Positions 27,175 through 36,904 of a DNA stretch of 64,000 nucleotides are shown in pieces. Positions within the stretch are counted from its first letter, which is position 1; each line of letters opens with the position of its first letter. The stretch is from Pseudomonas sp. UYIF39 (lineage in GTDB: Bacteria > Pseudomonadota > Gammaproteobacteria > Pseudomonadales > Pseudomonadaceae). The notes below the pieces were generated by a model that saw nothing but the letters and a program-made list of their open reading frames with translations, ran no database searches and had not been told where the DNA came from. A program made the position numbers and the translations under genes. The DNA lies in contig NZ_JALBYU010000012.1 of the NCBI RefSeq assembly GCF_029963765.1, forward strand, positions 1 through 64,000, in the 5' to 3' direction.

Positions 27175-28053
27175 ATGCCTTGGCTGCAAGTCCGTCTCGC
27201 CATCAGCCCAGAACAAGCCGAAACCTACGAAGACGCTTTCCTTGAAGTGGGCGCCGTATCGGTGACCTTCATGGACGCCGAAGATCAGCCGATCTTCGAG
27301 CCGGAACTCAACACCACGCCGCTGTGGTCGCACACGCACCTGCTGGCCCTGTTCGAAGGCGGCACCGAAGCCACCACCGTACTGGCCCACCTTGAGTTGC
27401 TGACTGGCAGTCCGCTGCCCGAGCATCACAGCGAAATCATCGAAGACCAGGACTGGGAACGTAGCTGGATGGACGGTTTCCAGCCGATGCGTTTCGGCCA
27501 GCGCCTGTGGATCGTTCCAAGCTGGCACGCCGCGCCAGAGCCCGATGCCGTGAATTTGCTGCTGGATCCGGGCCTGGCGTTCGGCACCGGCACTCACCCG
27601 ACTACAGCGCTGTGCCTGGAATGGCTCGACGGTCAGGACCTGAAGGACTGCAACGTGCTGGACTTCGGCTGCGGCTCGGGGATTCTGGCGATTGCCGCCC
27701 TGCTGCTGGGCGCCAAGGAAGCCGTCGGTACCGATATCGACGTGCAAGCCCTGGAAGCCTCCCGTGATAACGCTGGGCGCAACAACATTGCCGAAGCACT
27801 CTTCCCGCTGTATCTGCCGGAAGATCTGCCGCAGGTTCAGGCCGATGTGCTGGTGGCCAACATTCTTGCCGGCCCGCTGGTTTCCCTGGCGCCGCAATTG
27901 TCCAGTCTGGTCAAACCCGGTGGTCGTCTGGCGCTGTCGGGCATCCTCGCCGAGCAAGGTGAAGAAGTCGCCAAAGCCTACGCCCAGGACTTCGATCTGG
28001 ACCCGATCGCCAATCGCGATGGCTGGGTGCGCATCACTGGCCGTCGGCGCTAG
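27175..28053 (+). CDS. prmA: Ribosomal protein L11 methyltransferase
   Basis: A 292-residue SAM-dependent methyltransferase that trimethylates lysines and the N-terminus of ribosomal protein L11. The N-terminal substrate domain opens MPWLQVRLAIS. The linker has EDQDWERSWMDGFQPMRFG and the GTGTHPTT element. The SAM motif is VLDFGCGSGILAIAA, and the post-motif is VLVANILAGPLV. AAGG precedes the ATG at suitable distance. Gene order accC-prmA-DUF3426-dusB-fis is conserved in pseudomonads. Confidence 0.96.
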   Translation: MPWLQVRLAISPEQAETYEDAFLEVGAVSVTFMDAEDQPIFEPELNTTPLWSHTHLLALFEGGTEATTVLAHLELLTGSPLPEHHSEIIEDQDWERSWMDGFQPMRFGQRLWIVPSWHAAPEPDAVNLLLDPGLAFGTGTHPTTALCLEWLDGQDLKDCNVLDFGCGSGILAIAALLLGAKEAVGTDIDVQALEASRDNAGRNNIAEALFPLYLPEDLPQVQADVLVANILAGPLVSLAPQLSSLVKPGGRLALSGILAEQGEEVAKAYAQDFDLDPIANRDGWVRITGRRR

Positions 28054-28083
28054 AATGAGCGCCTGCATAAACCGGATCGCCGC

Positions 28084-29292
28084 ATGACCGACAGTTTCGT
28101 CACCCAGTGCCCGCATTGCCAAACCAGCTTCCGCGTCAGCCATACTCAGTTGAGCGTGGCCCGCGGAGTGGTTCGTTGCGGCTCGTGCTTGCAGGTGTTC
28201 AACGCCGCCAAGCAGCTGCTTGAACAACGGGCCGGTAAAGACGCGATCACGCCAGTTACCCCGGCCATCGTCGAACCGCCGGAGCCGCGAGCCATCAGCC
28301 AAAAGCAATGGACCGCCGCCGAGCTGGATCTGGACAGCCTGGACCTGGACGAAGAACTCGCCCGCCTCGAACAACGAGAGATCCAGCCGACCACGGAATT
28401 CGGCAGACAGCGCGAAGACAACCTGAGTGCCAGCCGGGATACCGTCGAGCACGAAGAAGCGCCGTGGCCCGACAGCCTGTTCAGCGAATCGGCTGCCGAT
28501 CGTGCGCAGACCGCTGAAGCCGATTTGCCGGAGCTGGAACTCGATCCGAGCAAATACTCGCGCACCGAACCTTCGCTGTCCCTGGAACCAGTGGAGCTGG
28601 ACGACGAGTCTCTGCCGCCACAGCTGCGCCTGCACGACCCACTCGACGCCCCCATACATCACGAACGCCTGTCGGCGACCGATGACGTCGACGACGATCT
28701 GCCCTCGATCGAGCCTGTGCGCAAAAAGCGTGAGCCGGCTGTCCGTGCTGAAGCCCTGCAAGACCTGACCGATGACCCATTGCAACTGGACTGGCAAAAG
28801 CGCCGTTCACCCTGGGGTCGCCGATTTTTCTGGCTGCTGCTGGTCCTGCTCGGCACCGCTGCGCTCGCCGGTCAGTACATTGCCTACCATTTCGACGAGC
28901 TGGCGCGCCAGGACCAGTACCGTCCGTGGTTCCAGCAACTGTGCCCACAAATCGGCTGCACCGTGCCATCCAAAGTCGACATCGCCAAAATCAAAAGCAG
29001 CAACCTGGTGGTTCGCAGCCACCCGGACTTCAGCGGCGCACTGGTGGTCGACGCGATCATCTACAACCGCGCGCCCTTCTCCCAGCCTTTCCCGCTGCTG
29101 GAGTTGCGTTTTGCCGACCTCAACGGCCACCTGATCGCCAGCCGTCGCTTCAAGCCCGGCGAGTACCTCAACGGCGATCTCGAAGGGATGTCGGAAATGC
29201 CTCCGCAAACGCCGATCCACATCGCACTGGATATTCTCGATCCAGGTTCCAAAGCGGTGAATTACAGCCTGAGCTTCCATTCGCCCGAGTGA
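28084..29292 (+). CDS. DUF3426 zinc-ribbon membrane protein
   Basis: A 402-residue protein with an N-terminal MJ0042-type zinc ribbon (CPHCQTSF...CGSCLQVFNA, about residues 9-41) and a long acidic, disordered middle rich in Glu/Asp/Leu. One transmembrane helix follows (WLLLVLLGTAALAGQYIAY, about 250-268). The C-terminal DUF3426 domain, predicted periplasmic, contains CPQIGC. The function is not established. It is separated from prmA by 30 bases and probably shares its transcript. Confidence 0.88.
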   Translation: MTDSFVTQCPHCQTSFRVSHTQLSVARGVVRCGSCLQVFNAAKQLLEQRAGKDAITPVTPAIVEPPEPRAISQKQWTAAELDLDSLDLDEELARLEQREIQPTTEFGRQREDNLSASRDTVEHEEAPWPDSLFSESAADRAQTAEADLPELELDPSKYSRTEPSLSLEPVELDDESLPPQLRLHDPLDAPIHHERLSATDDVDDDLPSIEPVRKKREPAVRAEALQDLTDDPLQLDWQKRRSPWGRRFFWLLLVLLGTAALAGQYIAYHFDELARQDQYRPWFQQLCPQIGCTVPSKVDIAKIKSSNLVVRSHPDFSGALVVDAIIYNRAPFSQPFPLLELRFADLNGHLIASRRFKPGEYLNGDLEGMSEMPPQTPIHIALDILDPGSKAVNYSLSFHSPE

Positions 29293-29477
29293 AACGGTTC
29301 AGTGTTACGGCTTTGACGGCATATTTCTGACTTTGACCGCTCACACCAAACCGCCGGCGATAACAGAATAACTGTTCAGATTTTGTTCAATTCAGCCTTT
29401 ATCCAGTCATCGAGAGCGGGTATCATGCCAACCCTTTTTCGAACTCTCATGATCCGACCCCACAACAGGGAAGTCCT

Positions 29478-30488
29478 ATGTCGGCGGTACGCATCGGTCC
29501 TTACATATTGCACAACGGCTTGATTCTCGCCCCGATGGCGGGAGTCACAGACCAACCCTTTCGTCAGCTGTGCAAGCGACTGGGCGCAGGACTTGTAGTC
29601 TCGGAAATGGTCACCAGCGACATGAGCTTGTGGAACACCCGCAAATCGCGGATGCGCATGATCCACGAAGGTGATCCCGAGCCCCGCTCGGTACAGATCG
29701 CCGGTGGTGATGCACAGATGCTGGCGGATGCGGCCCGGGCCAATGTTGAACTGGGCGCACAGATTATTGATATCAACATGGGCTGTCCGGCGAAAAAGGT
29801 CTGCAACAAGGCCGCCGGGGCCGCGCTGTTGAAGGATGAAGCACTGGTGACCGAGATCCTGCAGGCCGTAGTGGCTGCGGTTGATGTGCCGGTTACCCTG
29901 AAGATCCGCACCGGCTGGGACCGGGACAACAAGAACGGCCTGACCGTGGCGAAGATCGCCGAGCAGGCAGGCATTACGGCGTTGGCGGTTCATGGCCGCA
30001 CCCGTGCCGATCTGTATACCGGCGAAGCCGAGTACGACACCATCGCCGCGATCAAGCAGGCCGTGTCGATTCCGGTCTTTGCCAATGGCGATATCGATTC
30101 GCCAGAGAAGGCCCGGTACGTGCTCGATGCGACCGGTGCCGATGGCCTGCTGGTAGGCCGGGCCGCCCAGGGGCGGCCATGGATTTTTCGTGAGATCGAT
30201 CATTTTCTGCGTACCGGAGAGAAACTCCCGGCACTGGAGCTGATCGAGGTGGAACGCATTCTGCTAGAGCATCTGGCTGCGCTGCACGTCTTCTATGGAG
30301 ACGTCATGGGCGTACGCATTGCTCGAAAGCATGTGGGCTGGTATCTCGCAACCTTGCCGGGCGCCAGGGAGTTTCGCGCCCACTTCAATCGTTTGGAAGA
30401 TACGGAAGCACAATGCGCCAACGTTCAGGGCTTCTTCGCCGAACGTTACAAGAGCCTGACAGGGGACGGAGACGAGGTGGCCGCATGA
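29478..30488 (+). CDS. dusB: tRNA-dihydrouridine synthase B
   Basis: A 336-residue flavoenzyme that reduces uridines in the tRNA D-loop. The FMN-binding TIM barrel begins LAPMAGVTDQPFRQL. The catalytic cysteine lies in INMGCPAKKVCNK, and KIRTGWD and VHGRTRADLYTG are family motifs. The stop overlaps the fis start (ATGA), the classic dusB-fis operon, so Fis expression is translationally coupled to DusB. AGGGA lies upstream of the ATG. Confidence 0.97.
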   Translation: MSAVRIGPYILHNGLILAPMAGVTDQPFRQLCKRLGAGLVVSEMVTSDMSLWNTRKSRMRMIHEGDPEPRSVQIAGGDAQMLADAARANVELGAQIIDINMGCPAKKVCNKAAGAALLKDEALVTEILQAVVAAVDVPVTLKIRTGWDRDNKNGLTVAKIAEQAGITALAVHGRTRADLYTGEAEYDTIAAIKQAVSIPVFANGDIDSPEKARYVLDATGADGLLVGRAAQGRPWIFREIDHFLRTGEKLPALELIEVERILLEHLAALHVFYGDVMGVRIARKHVGWYLATLPGAREFRAHFNRLEDTEAQCANVQGFFAERYKSLTGDGDEVAA

Positions 30489-30805
30489 CGATGATGACCG
30501 AGACTTTAGTGAGTGGAACAACACCCGTGAGCGACAACGTGAATTTGAAACAGCACCTCAATACGCCGAGCGAAGAAGGTCAGACCCTTCGCGGGAGTGT
30601 CGAGAAGGCGCTGCACAATTATTTCGCCCACCTTGAAGGCGCTGCCGTCACGGATGTGTACAACCTGGTGCTCTCCGAAGTCGAGGCCCCCCTGCTCGAG
30701 TGCGTGATGAACTACGTCAAGGGCAACCAGACCAAGGCCAGCGAGCTGCTCGGGCTGAACCGAGGCACGCTGCGCAAGAAACTCAAGCAGTACGATTTGC
30801 TGTAA
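30485..30805 (+). CDS. fis: DNA-binding protein Fis
   Basis: A 106-residue nucleoid-associated protein that bends DNA and activates rRNA and many other promoters. The C-terminal helix-turn-helix reads GNQTKASELLGLNRGTLRKKLKQYDLL; the dimerising helices precede it (VEKALHNYFAHLEG). The N-terminal arm corresponds to the invertase-contacting beta-hairpin region. The ATG overlaps the dusB stop. A terminator hairpin follows 18 bases after the stop. Confidence 0.97.
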   Translation: MTMMTETLVSGTTPVSDNVNLKQHLNTPSEEGQTLRGSVEKALHNYFAHLEGAAVTDVYNLVLSEVEAPLLECVMNYVKGNQTKASELLGLNRGTLRKKLKQYDLL

Positions 30806-30822
30806 GCATTCAATCAAACCAG

Positions 30823-30855
30823 AAAGGCGCCCGCGTAAAAACGGTCGCCTTTTTT
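30823..30855 (+). terminator. Rho-independent terminator after fis
   Basis: Stem AAAGGCGCCCG / CGGTCGCCTTT with one mismatch and an AT-rich loop, running into T6. It ends the dusB-fis operon just ahead of purH. Confidence 0.88.
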
Positions 30856-30886
30856 GCTGACTCCTTTGCTTTTGATGGAAATTGAA

Positions 30887-32494
30887 ATGACCGACCAGAC
30901 TACCCGCCTGCCGATCCGCCGCGCCTTGATCAGCGTTTCCGACAAGACCGGGATCCTTGAATTCGCCAAGGAGCTTGAAGCCCTGGGCGTCGAGATCCTC
31001 TCCACCGGTGGAACGTTCAAGCTGCTGCGCGACAACGGTGTTGCCGCAGTGGAAGTCGCCGATTACACCGGTTTCGCAGAAATGATGGACGGTCGGGTCA
31101 AGACCCTGCACCCGAAAATCCACGGCGGGATCCTCGGTCGTCGCGGTATCGACGACGCCATCATGAACGAACACGGCATCAAGCCGATCGACCTGGTAGC
31201 GGTCAACCTGTACCCGTTCGAAGCCACCATCAACAAGCCAGGTTGCGACCTGCCGACTGCCATCGAGAACATCGACATCGGCGGCCCGACCATGGTCCGT
31301 TCGGCAGCAAAAAACCATAAAGACGTGGCCATCGTGGTCAACGCCAGCGACTACGCCAGCGTCCTCGAAAACCTCAAGGCTGGCGGCCTGACCTACGCTC
31401 AGCGTTTCGACCTGATGCTCAAGGCGTTCGAACACACCGCCGCTTACGACGGCATGATCGCCAACTACATGGGCACCGTGAACCAGGCCGCTGAAACCCT
31501 CAGCACCGAAGGTCGCAGCGAGTTCCCGCGCACCTTCAACAGCCAGTTCGTCAAGGCTCAGGAAATGCGCTACGGCGAGAACCCGCACCAGAGCGCGGCG
31601 TTTTACGTGGAAGCCAAGCCTGCCGAAGTCGGTATCGCCACCGCCACCCAGCTGCAAGGCAAAGAGCTGTCGTACAACAACGTGGCCGACACCGACGCCG
31701 CGCTCGAATGCGTGAAGAGCTTCGTCAAACCGGCCTGCGTGATCGTCAAGCACGCCAACCCATGCGGCGTGGCTGTGAGCCCGGACGCCGAAGGCGGCAT
31801 CCGTCAGGCTTACGAACTGGCCTACGCCACCGACACCGAGTCGGCGTTCGGCGGCATCATCGCCTTCAACCGCGAGCTGGATGCTGAAACCGCCAAGGCC
31901 ATCGTCGAGCGTCAGTTCGTCGAAGTGATCATCGCCCCGTCCGTCAGCGAAGAAGCTCGCGCCATCGTGGCGGCAAAAGCCAACGTGCGCCTGCTGGCCT
32001 GCGGCGAGTGGTCGGCTGATCGCGCGGCTGCGTGGGACTACAAACGCGTCAACGGTGGCCTGCTGGTGCAGAGCCGCGACATCGGCATGATCGGTGCCGA
32101 CGACCTGAAAGTCGTGACCAAGCGCGCTCCGACCGAGCAAGAGATCCACGACCTGATCTTCGCCTGGAAAGTCGCCAAATACGTTAAGTCCAACGCCATC
32201 GTCTACGCCAAGAACCGCCAGACCATCGGTGTCGGCGCCGGCCAGATGAGCCGCGTGAACTCCGCCCGTATCGCTGCGATCAAGGCTGAGCACGCCGGTT
32301 TGCAGGTGGCAGGCTCGGTGATGGCCTCCGACGCGTTCTTCCCGTTCCGCGACGGCCTGGACAACGCGGCCAAGGTCGGCATCACGGCGGTGATCCAGCC
32401 TGGCGGCTCGATGCGTGATAACGAAGTGATTGCTGCCGCAGACGAGGCCGGCATCGCGATGGTCTTTACTGGCATGCGCCACTTCCGTCACTGA
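30887..32494 (+). CDS. purH: Bifunctional AICAR formyltransferase/IMP cyclohydrolase
   Basis: A 535-residue enzyme carrying out the last two steps of IMP synthesis. The N-terminal cyclohydrolase part has RRALISVSDKTG and STGGTFKLL. The C-terminal formyltransferase part has the KHANPCGVA motif with catalytic Lys-His, and QMSRVNSARIA. The ATG at 30887 matches the usual N-terminus; the in-frame TTG at 30854 falls in the fis terminator. A REP pair follows the stop and separates it from purD. Confidence 0.97.
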   Translation: MTDQTTRLPIRRALISVSDKTGILEFAKELEALGVEILSTGGTFKLLRDNGVAAVEVADYTGFAEMMDGRVKTLHPKIHGGILGRRGIDDAIMNEHGIKPIDLVAVNLYPFEATINKPGCDLPTAIENIDIGGPTMVRSAAKNHKDVAIVVNASDYASVLENLKAGGLTYAQRFDLMLKAFEHTAAYDGMIANYMGTVNQAAETLSTEGRSEFPRTFNSQFVKAQEMRYGENPHQSAAFYVEAKPAEVGIATATQLQGKELSYNNVADTDAALECVKSFVKPACVIVKHANPCGVAVSPDAEGGIRQAYELAYATDTESAFGGIIAFNRELDAETAKAIVERQFVEVIIAPSVSEEARAIVAAKANVRLLACGEWSADRAAAWDYKRVNGGLLVQSRDIGMIGADDLKVVTKRAPTEQEIHDLIFAWKVAKYVKSNAIVYAKNRQTIGVGAGQMSRVNSARIAAIKAEHAGLQVAGSVMASDAFFPFRDGLDNAAKVGITAVIQPGGSMRDNEVIAAADEAGIAMVFTGMRHFRH

Positions 32495-32506
32495 TACACC
32501 GATCCC

Positions 32507-32597
32507 CTGTGGGAGCGAGCTTGCTCGCGATAGCGGTCTTTCAGTCACATTAATGCTGGATGTGCCGACGCTATCGCGAGCAAGCTCGCTCCCACAG
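32507..32597. repeat. REP pair (29-bp perfect inverted repeat)
   Basis: Arms 32507-32535 and 32569-32597 are exact complements with a 33-bp spacer, the longest arms of the REP pairs in this window. It lies between purH and purD on the same strand. It could lower purD expression relative to purH by folding in the mRNA. Confidence 0.92.
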
Positions 32598-32649
32598 AAA
32601 AGCAGCTTCAGTGCTGCCTCCAGAATTAGCGTCATCCGAGGTTTTTGAA

Positions 32650-33945
32650 ATGAATGTTTTGATCATTGGCAGTGGTGGCCGTGAACACGCCCTGGCCTGG
32701 AAAGTGGCTCAGGATCCGCGCGTGCAGAAGGTTTTCGTGGCTCCGGGCAACGCCGGCACCGCCATTGAAGCCAAGTGCGAGAACGTCGCTATCGACGTGC
32801 TGGCCCTTGAGCAGCTTGCAGACTTCGCCGAGAAGAACGTTTCCCTGACCATCGTCGGCCCGGAAGTGCCGCTGGTCGCTGGCGTCGTCGATCTGTTCCG
32901 CTCCCGTGGCCTGGATTGCTTCGGTCCAACCGCTGGCGCTGCTCAGCTGGAAGGTTCGAAAGCCTTCACCAAGGATTTCCTGGCGCGCCACAAGATCCCG
33001 ACCGCCGACTACCAGAACTTCACCGAGATCGAGCCTGCCTTGGCTTATCTGCGTGAAAAAGGCGCACCGATCGTGATCAAGGCCGATGGCCTTGCCGCCG
33101 GTAAAGGCGTGATCGTTGCCATGACGTTGAGCGAAGCCGAAGACGCCGTACGCGACATGCTCGCGGGCAACGCATTCGGCGACGCAGGCTCGCGCGTGGT
33201 GATCGAAGAGTTCCTGGACGGCGAAGAAGCCAGCTTCATCGTCATGGTCGACGGCAAGAACGTATTGCCGATGGCCACCAGCCAGGACCACAAACGCGTC
33301 GGCGACGGCGACACCGGTCCGAACACCGGTGGCATGGGTGCCTACTCCCCTGCCCCGGTCGTGACCGCTGAAGTGCACAAGCGCGTCATGGACCTGGTGA
33401 TCTGGCCGACCGTGCGCGGCATGGCCGAGGAAGGCAACGTCTACACCGGTTTCCTGTATGCCGGTCTGATGATCGACAAGGCTGGTAACCCAAAAGTCAT
33501 CGAATTCAACTGCCGTTTCGGCGACCCTGAGACCCAACCGGTGATGCTGCGTTTGCAGTCGAGCCTGGTGTTGCTGGTCGAAGCGGCGCTGGCGCAAGCC
33601 CTGGACAAGGTCGAAGCACAATGGGATCCGCGTCCGAGCGTCGGCATCGTGCTGGCCGCTGGCGGCTATCCTGGTGACTATGCCAAAGGCGTTGCCATCA
33701 ACGGTCTCGATGCAGCTGCAGCACTGGAAGGCAAAATCTTCCACGCCGGGACTGCACTCAAGGATGGTCAAGTGGTGACGGCCGGTGGTCGGGTACTCTG
33801 CGCCACGGCAATGGGGGCCAGCGTCGATGCCGCTCAGCAGCAGGCTTACAAGCTGGCGGCCAAAATTGACTGGGAAGGCTGTTTCTATCGCAAGGACATT
33901 GGCTACCGTGCCATTGCGCGCGAGCGTGGCGAAAATCAGGAATAA
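32650..33945 (+). CDS. purD: Phosphoribosylamine-glycine ligase
   Basis: A 431-residue ATP-grasp ligase that makes glycinamide ribonucleotide in purine synthesis. The N-terminus is VLIIGSGGREHALAWK. The ATP-grasp domain has IVIKADGLAAGKGV, HKRVGDGDTGPNTGGMGAYSP and EFNCRFGDPETQ. Length matches the family. It follows purH after a REP pair, an arrangement conserved in pseudomonads, and precedes retS. Confidence 0.97.
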   Translation: MNVLIIGSGGREHALAWKVAQDPRVQKVFVAPGNAGTAIEAKCENVAIDVLALEQLADFAEKNVSLTIVGPEVPLVAGVVDLFRSRGLDCFGPTAGAAQLEGSKAFTKDFLARHKIPTADYQNFTEIEPALAYLREKGAPIVIKADGLAAGKGVIVAMTLSEAEDAVRDMLAGNAFGDAGSRVVIEEFLDGEEASFIVMVDGKNVLPMATSQDHKRVGDGDTGPNTGGMGAYSPAPVVTAEVHKRVMDLVIWPTVRGMAEEGNVYTGFLYAGLMIDKAGNPKVIEFNCRFGDPETQPVMLRLQSSLVLLVEAALAQALDKVEAQWDPRPSVGIVLAAGGYPGDYAKGVAINGLDAAAALEGKIFHAGTALKDGQVVTAGGRVLCATAMGASVDAAQQQAYKLAAKIDWEGCFYRKDIGYRAIARERGENQE

Positions 33946-33960
33946 GAGCGCCATTGGGCC

Positions 33961-33985
33961 AGGCAAGGGCTTCGGGCCCTTGCCT
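33961..33985 (+). terminator. Terminator-like hairpin after purD
   Basis: Perfect 10-bp stem AGGCAAGGGC / GCCCTTGCCT with a TTCGG loop, 15 bases after the purD stop. The T-run is poor (GACTATTCC), so efficiency is uncertain. Confidence 0.7.
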
Positions 33986-34044
33986 GACTATTCCGGCGCC
34001 GCGCATAGTTATACTCTGGCATCAACCTACGAAGGGATTTCGCC

Positions 34045-36819
34045 GTGCGCTGGCTCAGGATTGCCATAGGTTTCACTGTCACACTGCTGACCTTGCTCTG
34101 CATGCTCCCGGCCCAAGCCGCGCAAGGCAGTGGCTGGGCGGTATTGCTCGACGAACAGGGCGACCTGCAGCTCAGCGACATCCGTTCTGCTCGCTACACC
34201 AATCAATTCAGCCCCGTTGAACTCGACAGCCTCACCGCCGCCGAGCCCGATGGTGCGTTATGGCTGCGTTTCAGACTCGCGCCCGGCAAGCATGAACAGT
34301 TGCTGCGGGTGTTCGCTCCCGATCTGTCGCAACTCAATCTGTATGTGCTGGACGGCGACACGCTGATCGAGCAACTGAACACCGGCACCGGCCAGCCCCA
34401 GGCTGAACGACCATTGCCCAGCAGCGACTTCATGTTGCCGCTACCGCAAAACGAAAAACCTCTCGATGTTTACCTGCGACTGGTCTCCGACCATCAGTTG
34501 CGGCCTTACATCACCCTGCAATCGGCGATCATGAGCGCAGCCCATCAGAACCAGACGCTGATCTACGGTCTGCTGTTCGGTTGCCTCGGGATGTTGATCC
34601 TGCACAGCCTCGTCCGCTACGCCTATACCCGCTCACGCAGCAGTCTCTGGCTGGCCGGATGCGAAGCATTGTTGATGCTCAGCCTGTTGCTGTTGCTGAA
34701 TCTGGCAGGGCCTTGGCTGCCGAACTGGCACGCGGTGCAGACACCCGGCGCCTACCTCGCCCTGCTGCTGACGGCGCCGTGCGGCCTGATGTTCGCCTAT
34801 TGCTTCTTCGCTCCACTCGGCCCGCACCCGCTGAACAAGCTGCTGCTGGGGGACATTCTGTTCATCGTGGTCTGCGGCTTGCTGCTGTTATTCGTCAACA
34901 CGCTGCCGCTGAACATCATGACCTACGCCCTGGTCGCTCTGGCAGGTCTGAGCATGTTGTTCGTCAGCGCCTATCACTGGCAAAAAGGTTATCGCCCGGC
35001 GCGCCTTTTCGTCGCGGCGATGGTGGTGTTCAACATTGGCACTCTGATCATGTTGCCGGCACTGCTGGGATTGACCCTGGTCGCACCGCAGGGCTTGATC
35101 ATGACGCTGCTGGGGTTGATCTGCATCAGCGGCGTGTTGATGAACATTGCGCTGAGCGAACGCCAGCGCAGCATTACCGAAAACCGTTTCAGCATCAGTC
35201 GCGACCTGGCCGCCAGCAATGCAGAGATCAACGCCAAGGCCGAATTCCTGGCAAAGATCAGCCACGAAATCCGCACCCCGATGAATGGCGTGCTGGGCAT
35301 GACCGAGCTGCTGCTGGGCACGCCGCTCTCGGTCAAGCAGCGCGACTATGTGCAGACCATTCACAGTGCCGGCAACGAACTGCTGACACTGATCAACGAG
35401 ATTCTCGACATCTCCAAACTCGAGTCCGGGCAGATCGAACTGGACGATGTGCAGTTCGATCTCAACGCGCTGATCGAAGACTGCCTGAGCATCTTCCGCG
35501 CCAAGGCCGAACAGCAGAACGTCGAGCTCATCAGCTTTATCCAGCCGCAAGTGCCACGCGTCATCAGCGGTGACCCGACGCGCCTGCGTCAGACCCTGCT
35601 GAGCCTGCTGGAAAACGCCCTGAAGAAAACTGACGAAGGCGAAATCCTGATCGTCGTCGCGCTCGATGAGCGCAGTGCCAAACCGCGCTTGCGCATTGCC
35701 GTGCAGGACAGCGGCGAGCCGATGGACGCCGAAGAGCGCGACGCATTGATGCACGCCGAACTGCACAGCAAGCACTTCCTCTCGGCCACCCGTCTGGGAG
35801 GCAATCTGGGGCTGGTGATCGCCCGTCAGCTGATTCGCTTGATGCAAGGGGAGTTCGGCATCAAGAGCGGTGCCAATCAGGGCAGCACCTTGTGGCTGAC
35901 CCTGCCGCTGGACCCTGACCGCCTCGAACACCCAACGTCTGACCTTGATGGCCCACTGCAGGGTGCACGGGTATTGGTGGTGGACGATAACGACACGTGT
36001 CGCAAAGTGCTGGTGCAACAGTGCACCGCCTGGGGCCTGAATGTCAGTGCCGTAGCGTCCGGCAAGGAAGCGCTGGCGTTGCTGCGCACCAAGGCTCACT
36101 TGCGCGATTACTTCGACGTGGTCCTGCTGGACCAGAACATGCCCGGCATGACCGGCATGCAACTGGCCGCCAAGATCAAGGAAGACCCGAGCCTGAACCA
36201 CGACATCCTGCTGATCATGCTCACCGGTATCAGCAATGCGCCCAGCAAGATCATCGCGCGCAACTCGGGGATCAAACGCATCCTCGCCAAGCCGGTGGCC
36301 GGTTACACGCTCAAGACGACGCTGGCCGATGAGCTGAACCAGCGAAACAAAGGCCTCTCCATCTCCCAGCACCTGCCCACCGGCCCGACATTACCGGTGA
36401 AGGTGCCCAGCGATTTCCGCATCCTGGTGGCCGAAGACAACAGCATCTCGACCAAAGTGATTCGCGGCATGCTGGGCAAGCTCAACCTGCAACCGGATAC
36501 CGCCAGCAATGGCGAAGAAGCCTTGCAGGCGATGAAAGCCCAGCGGTATGACCTGGTCCTGATGGACTGCGAAATGCCGATCCTCGACGGCTTCTCCGCG
36601 ACTCAGCAATTGCGTGCCTGGGAAGTCGGTAATCAGCGGATTCGCACGCCGGTGGTGGCGTTGACTGCGCACATCCTTGCCGAGCACAAAGAGCGTGCGC
36701 GTCAGGCCGGTATGGACGGGCACATGGCCAAACCGGTCGAGCTGTCGCAGTTGCGCGATTTGATCGAGCATTGGGTTGCCCAGCGCGATCAGCAGAACCG
36801 CACAGCGTCGACTATCTGA
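34045..36819 (+). CDS. retS: Hybrid sensor kinase RetS
   Basis: A 924-residue membrane hybrid kinase. It has a signal-like first helix and a periplasmic 7TMR-DISMED2 carbohydrate-binding-like domain (about residues 25-170). A seven-helix 7TMR-DISM membrane block follows at about 180-370. The histidine kinase core has H407 in KISHEIRTPMNG. Two receiver domains have phosphoacceptor candidates D696 (VLLDQNMPG) and D841 (VLMDCEMP). In P. aeruginosa RetS blocks the GacS kinase and so controls the switch between acute infection traits and biofilm/T6SS expression. It starts with GTG preceded by GAAGGGA. Position after purD is conserved. Confidence 0.93.
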   Translation: MRWLRIAIGFTVTLLTLLCMLPAQAAQGSGWAVLLDEQGDLQLSDIRSARYTNQFSPVELDSLTAAEPDGALWLRFRLAPGKHEQLLRVFAPDLSQLNLYVLDGDTLIEQLNTGTGQPQAERPLPSSDFMLPLPQNEKPLDVYLRLVSDHQLRPYITLQSAIMSAAHQNQTLIYGLLFGCLGMLILHSLVRYAYTRSRSSLWLAGCEALLMLSLLLLLNLAGPWLPNWHAVQTPGAYLALLLTAPCGLMFAYCFFAPLGPHPLNKLLLGDILFIVVCGLLLLFVNTLPLNIMTYALVALAGLSMLFVSAYHWQKGYRPARLFVAAMVVFNIGTLIMLPALLGLTLVAPQGLIMTLLGLICISGVLMNIALSERQRSITENRFSISRDLAASNAEINAKAEFLAKISHEIRTPMNGVLGMTELLLGTPLSVKQRDYVQTIHSAGNELLTLINEILDISKLESGQIELDDVQFDLNALIEDCLSIFRAKAEQQNVELISFIQPQVPRVISGDPTRLRQTLLSLLENALKKTDEGEILIVVALDERSAKPRLRIAVQDSGEPMDAEERDALMHAELHSKHFLSATRLGGNLGLVIARQLIRLMQGEFGIKSGANQGSTLWLTLPLDPDRLEHPTSDLDGPLQGARVLVVDDNDTCRKVLVQQCTAWGLNVSAVASGKEALALLRTKAHLRDYFDVVLLDQNMPGMTGMQLAAKIKEDPSLNHDILLIMLTGISNAPSKIIARNSGIKRILAKPVAGYTLKTTLADELNQRNKGLSISQHLPTGPTLPVKVPSDFRILVAEDNSISTKVIRGMLGKLNLQPDTASNGEEALQAMKAQRYDLVLMDCEMPILDGFSATQQLRAWEVGNQRIRTPVVALTAHILAEHKERARQAGMDGHMAKPVELSQLRDLIEHWVAQRDQQNRTASTI

Positions 36820-36904
36820 GAGCCCTCGGACTGACGCTCGGTGTAATGAAGCGTGTTGAACGTGATCGTGGTTGGCTGTTCGGTGCTTTTTTTGCTCAAG
36901 CGAT

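Noticed and set aside
30506..32635. A 709-codon minus-strand frame opposite fis and purH
   Set aside because: Antisense to two certain genes and crossing a terminator and REP DNA.
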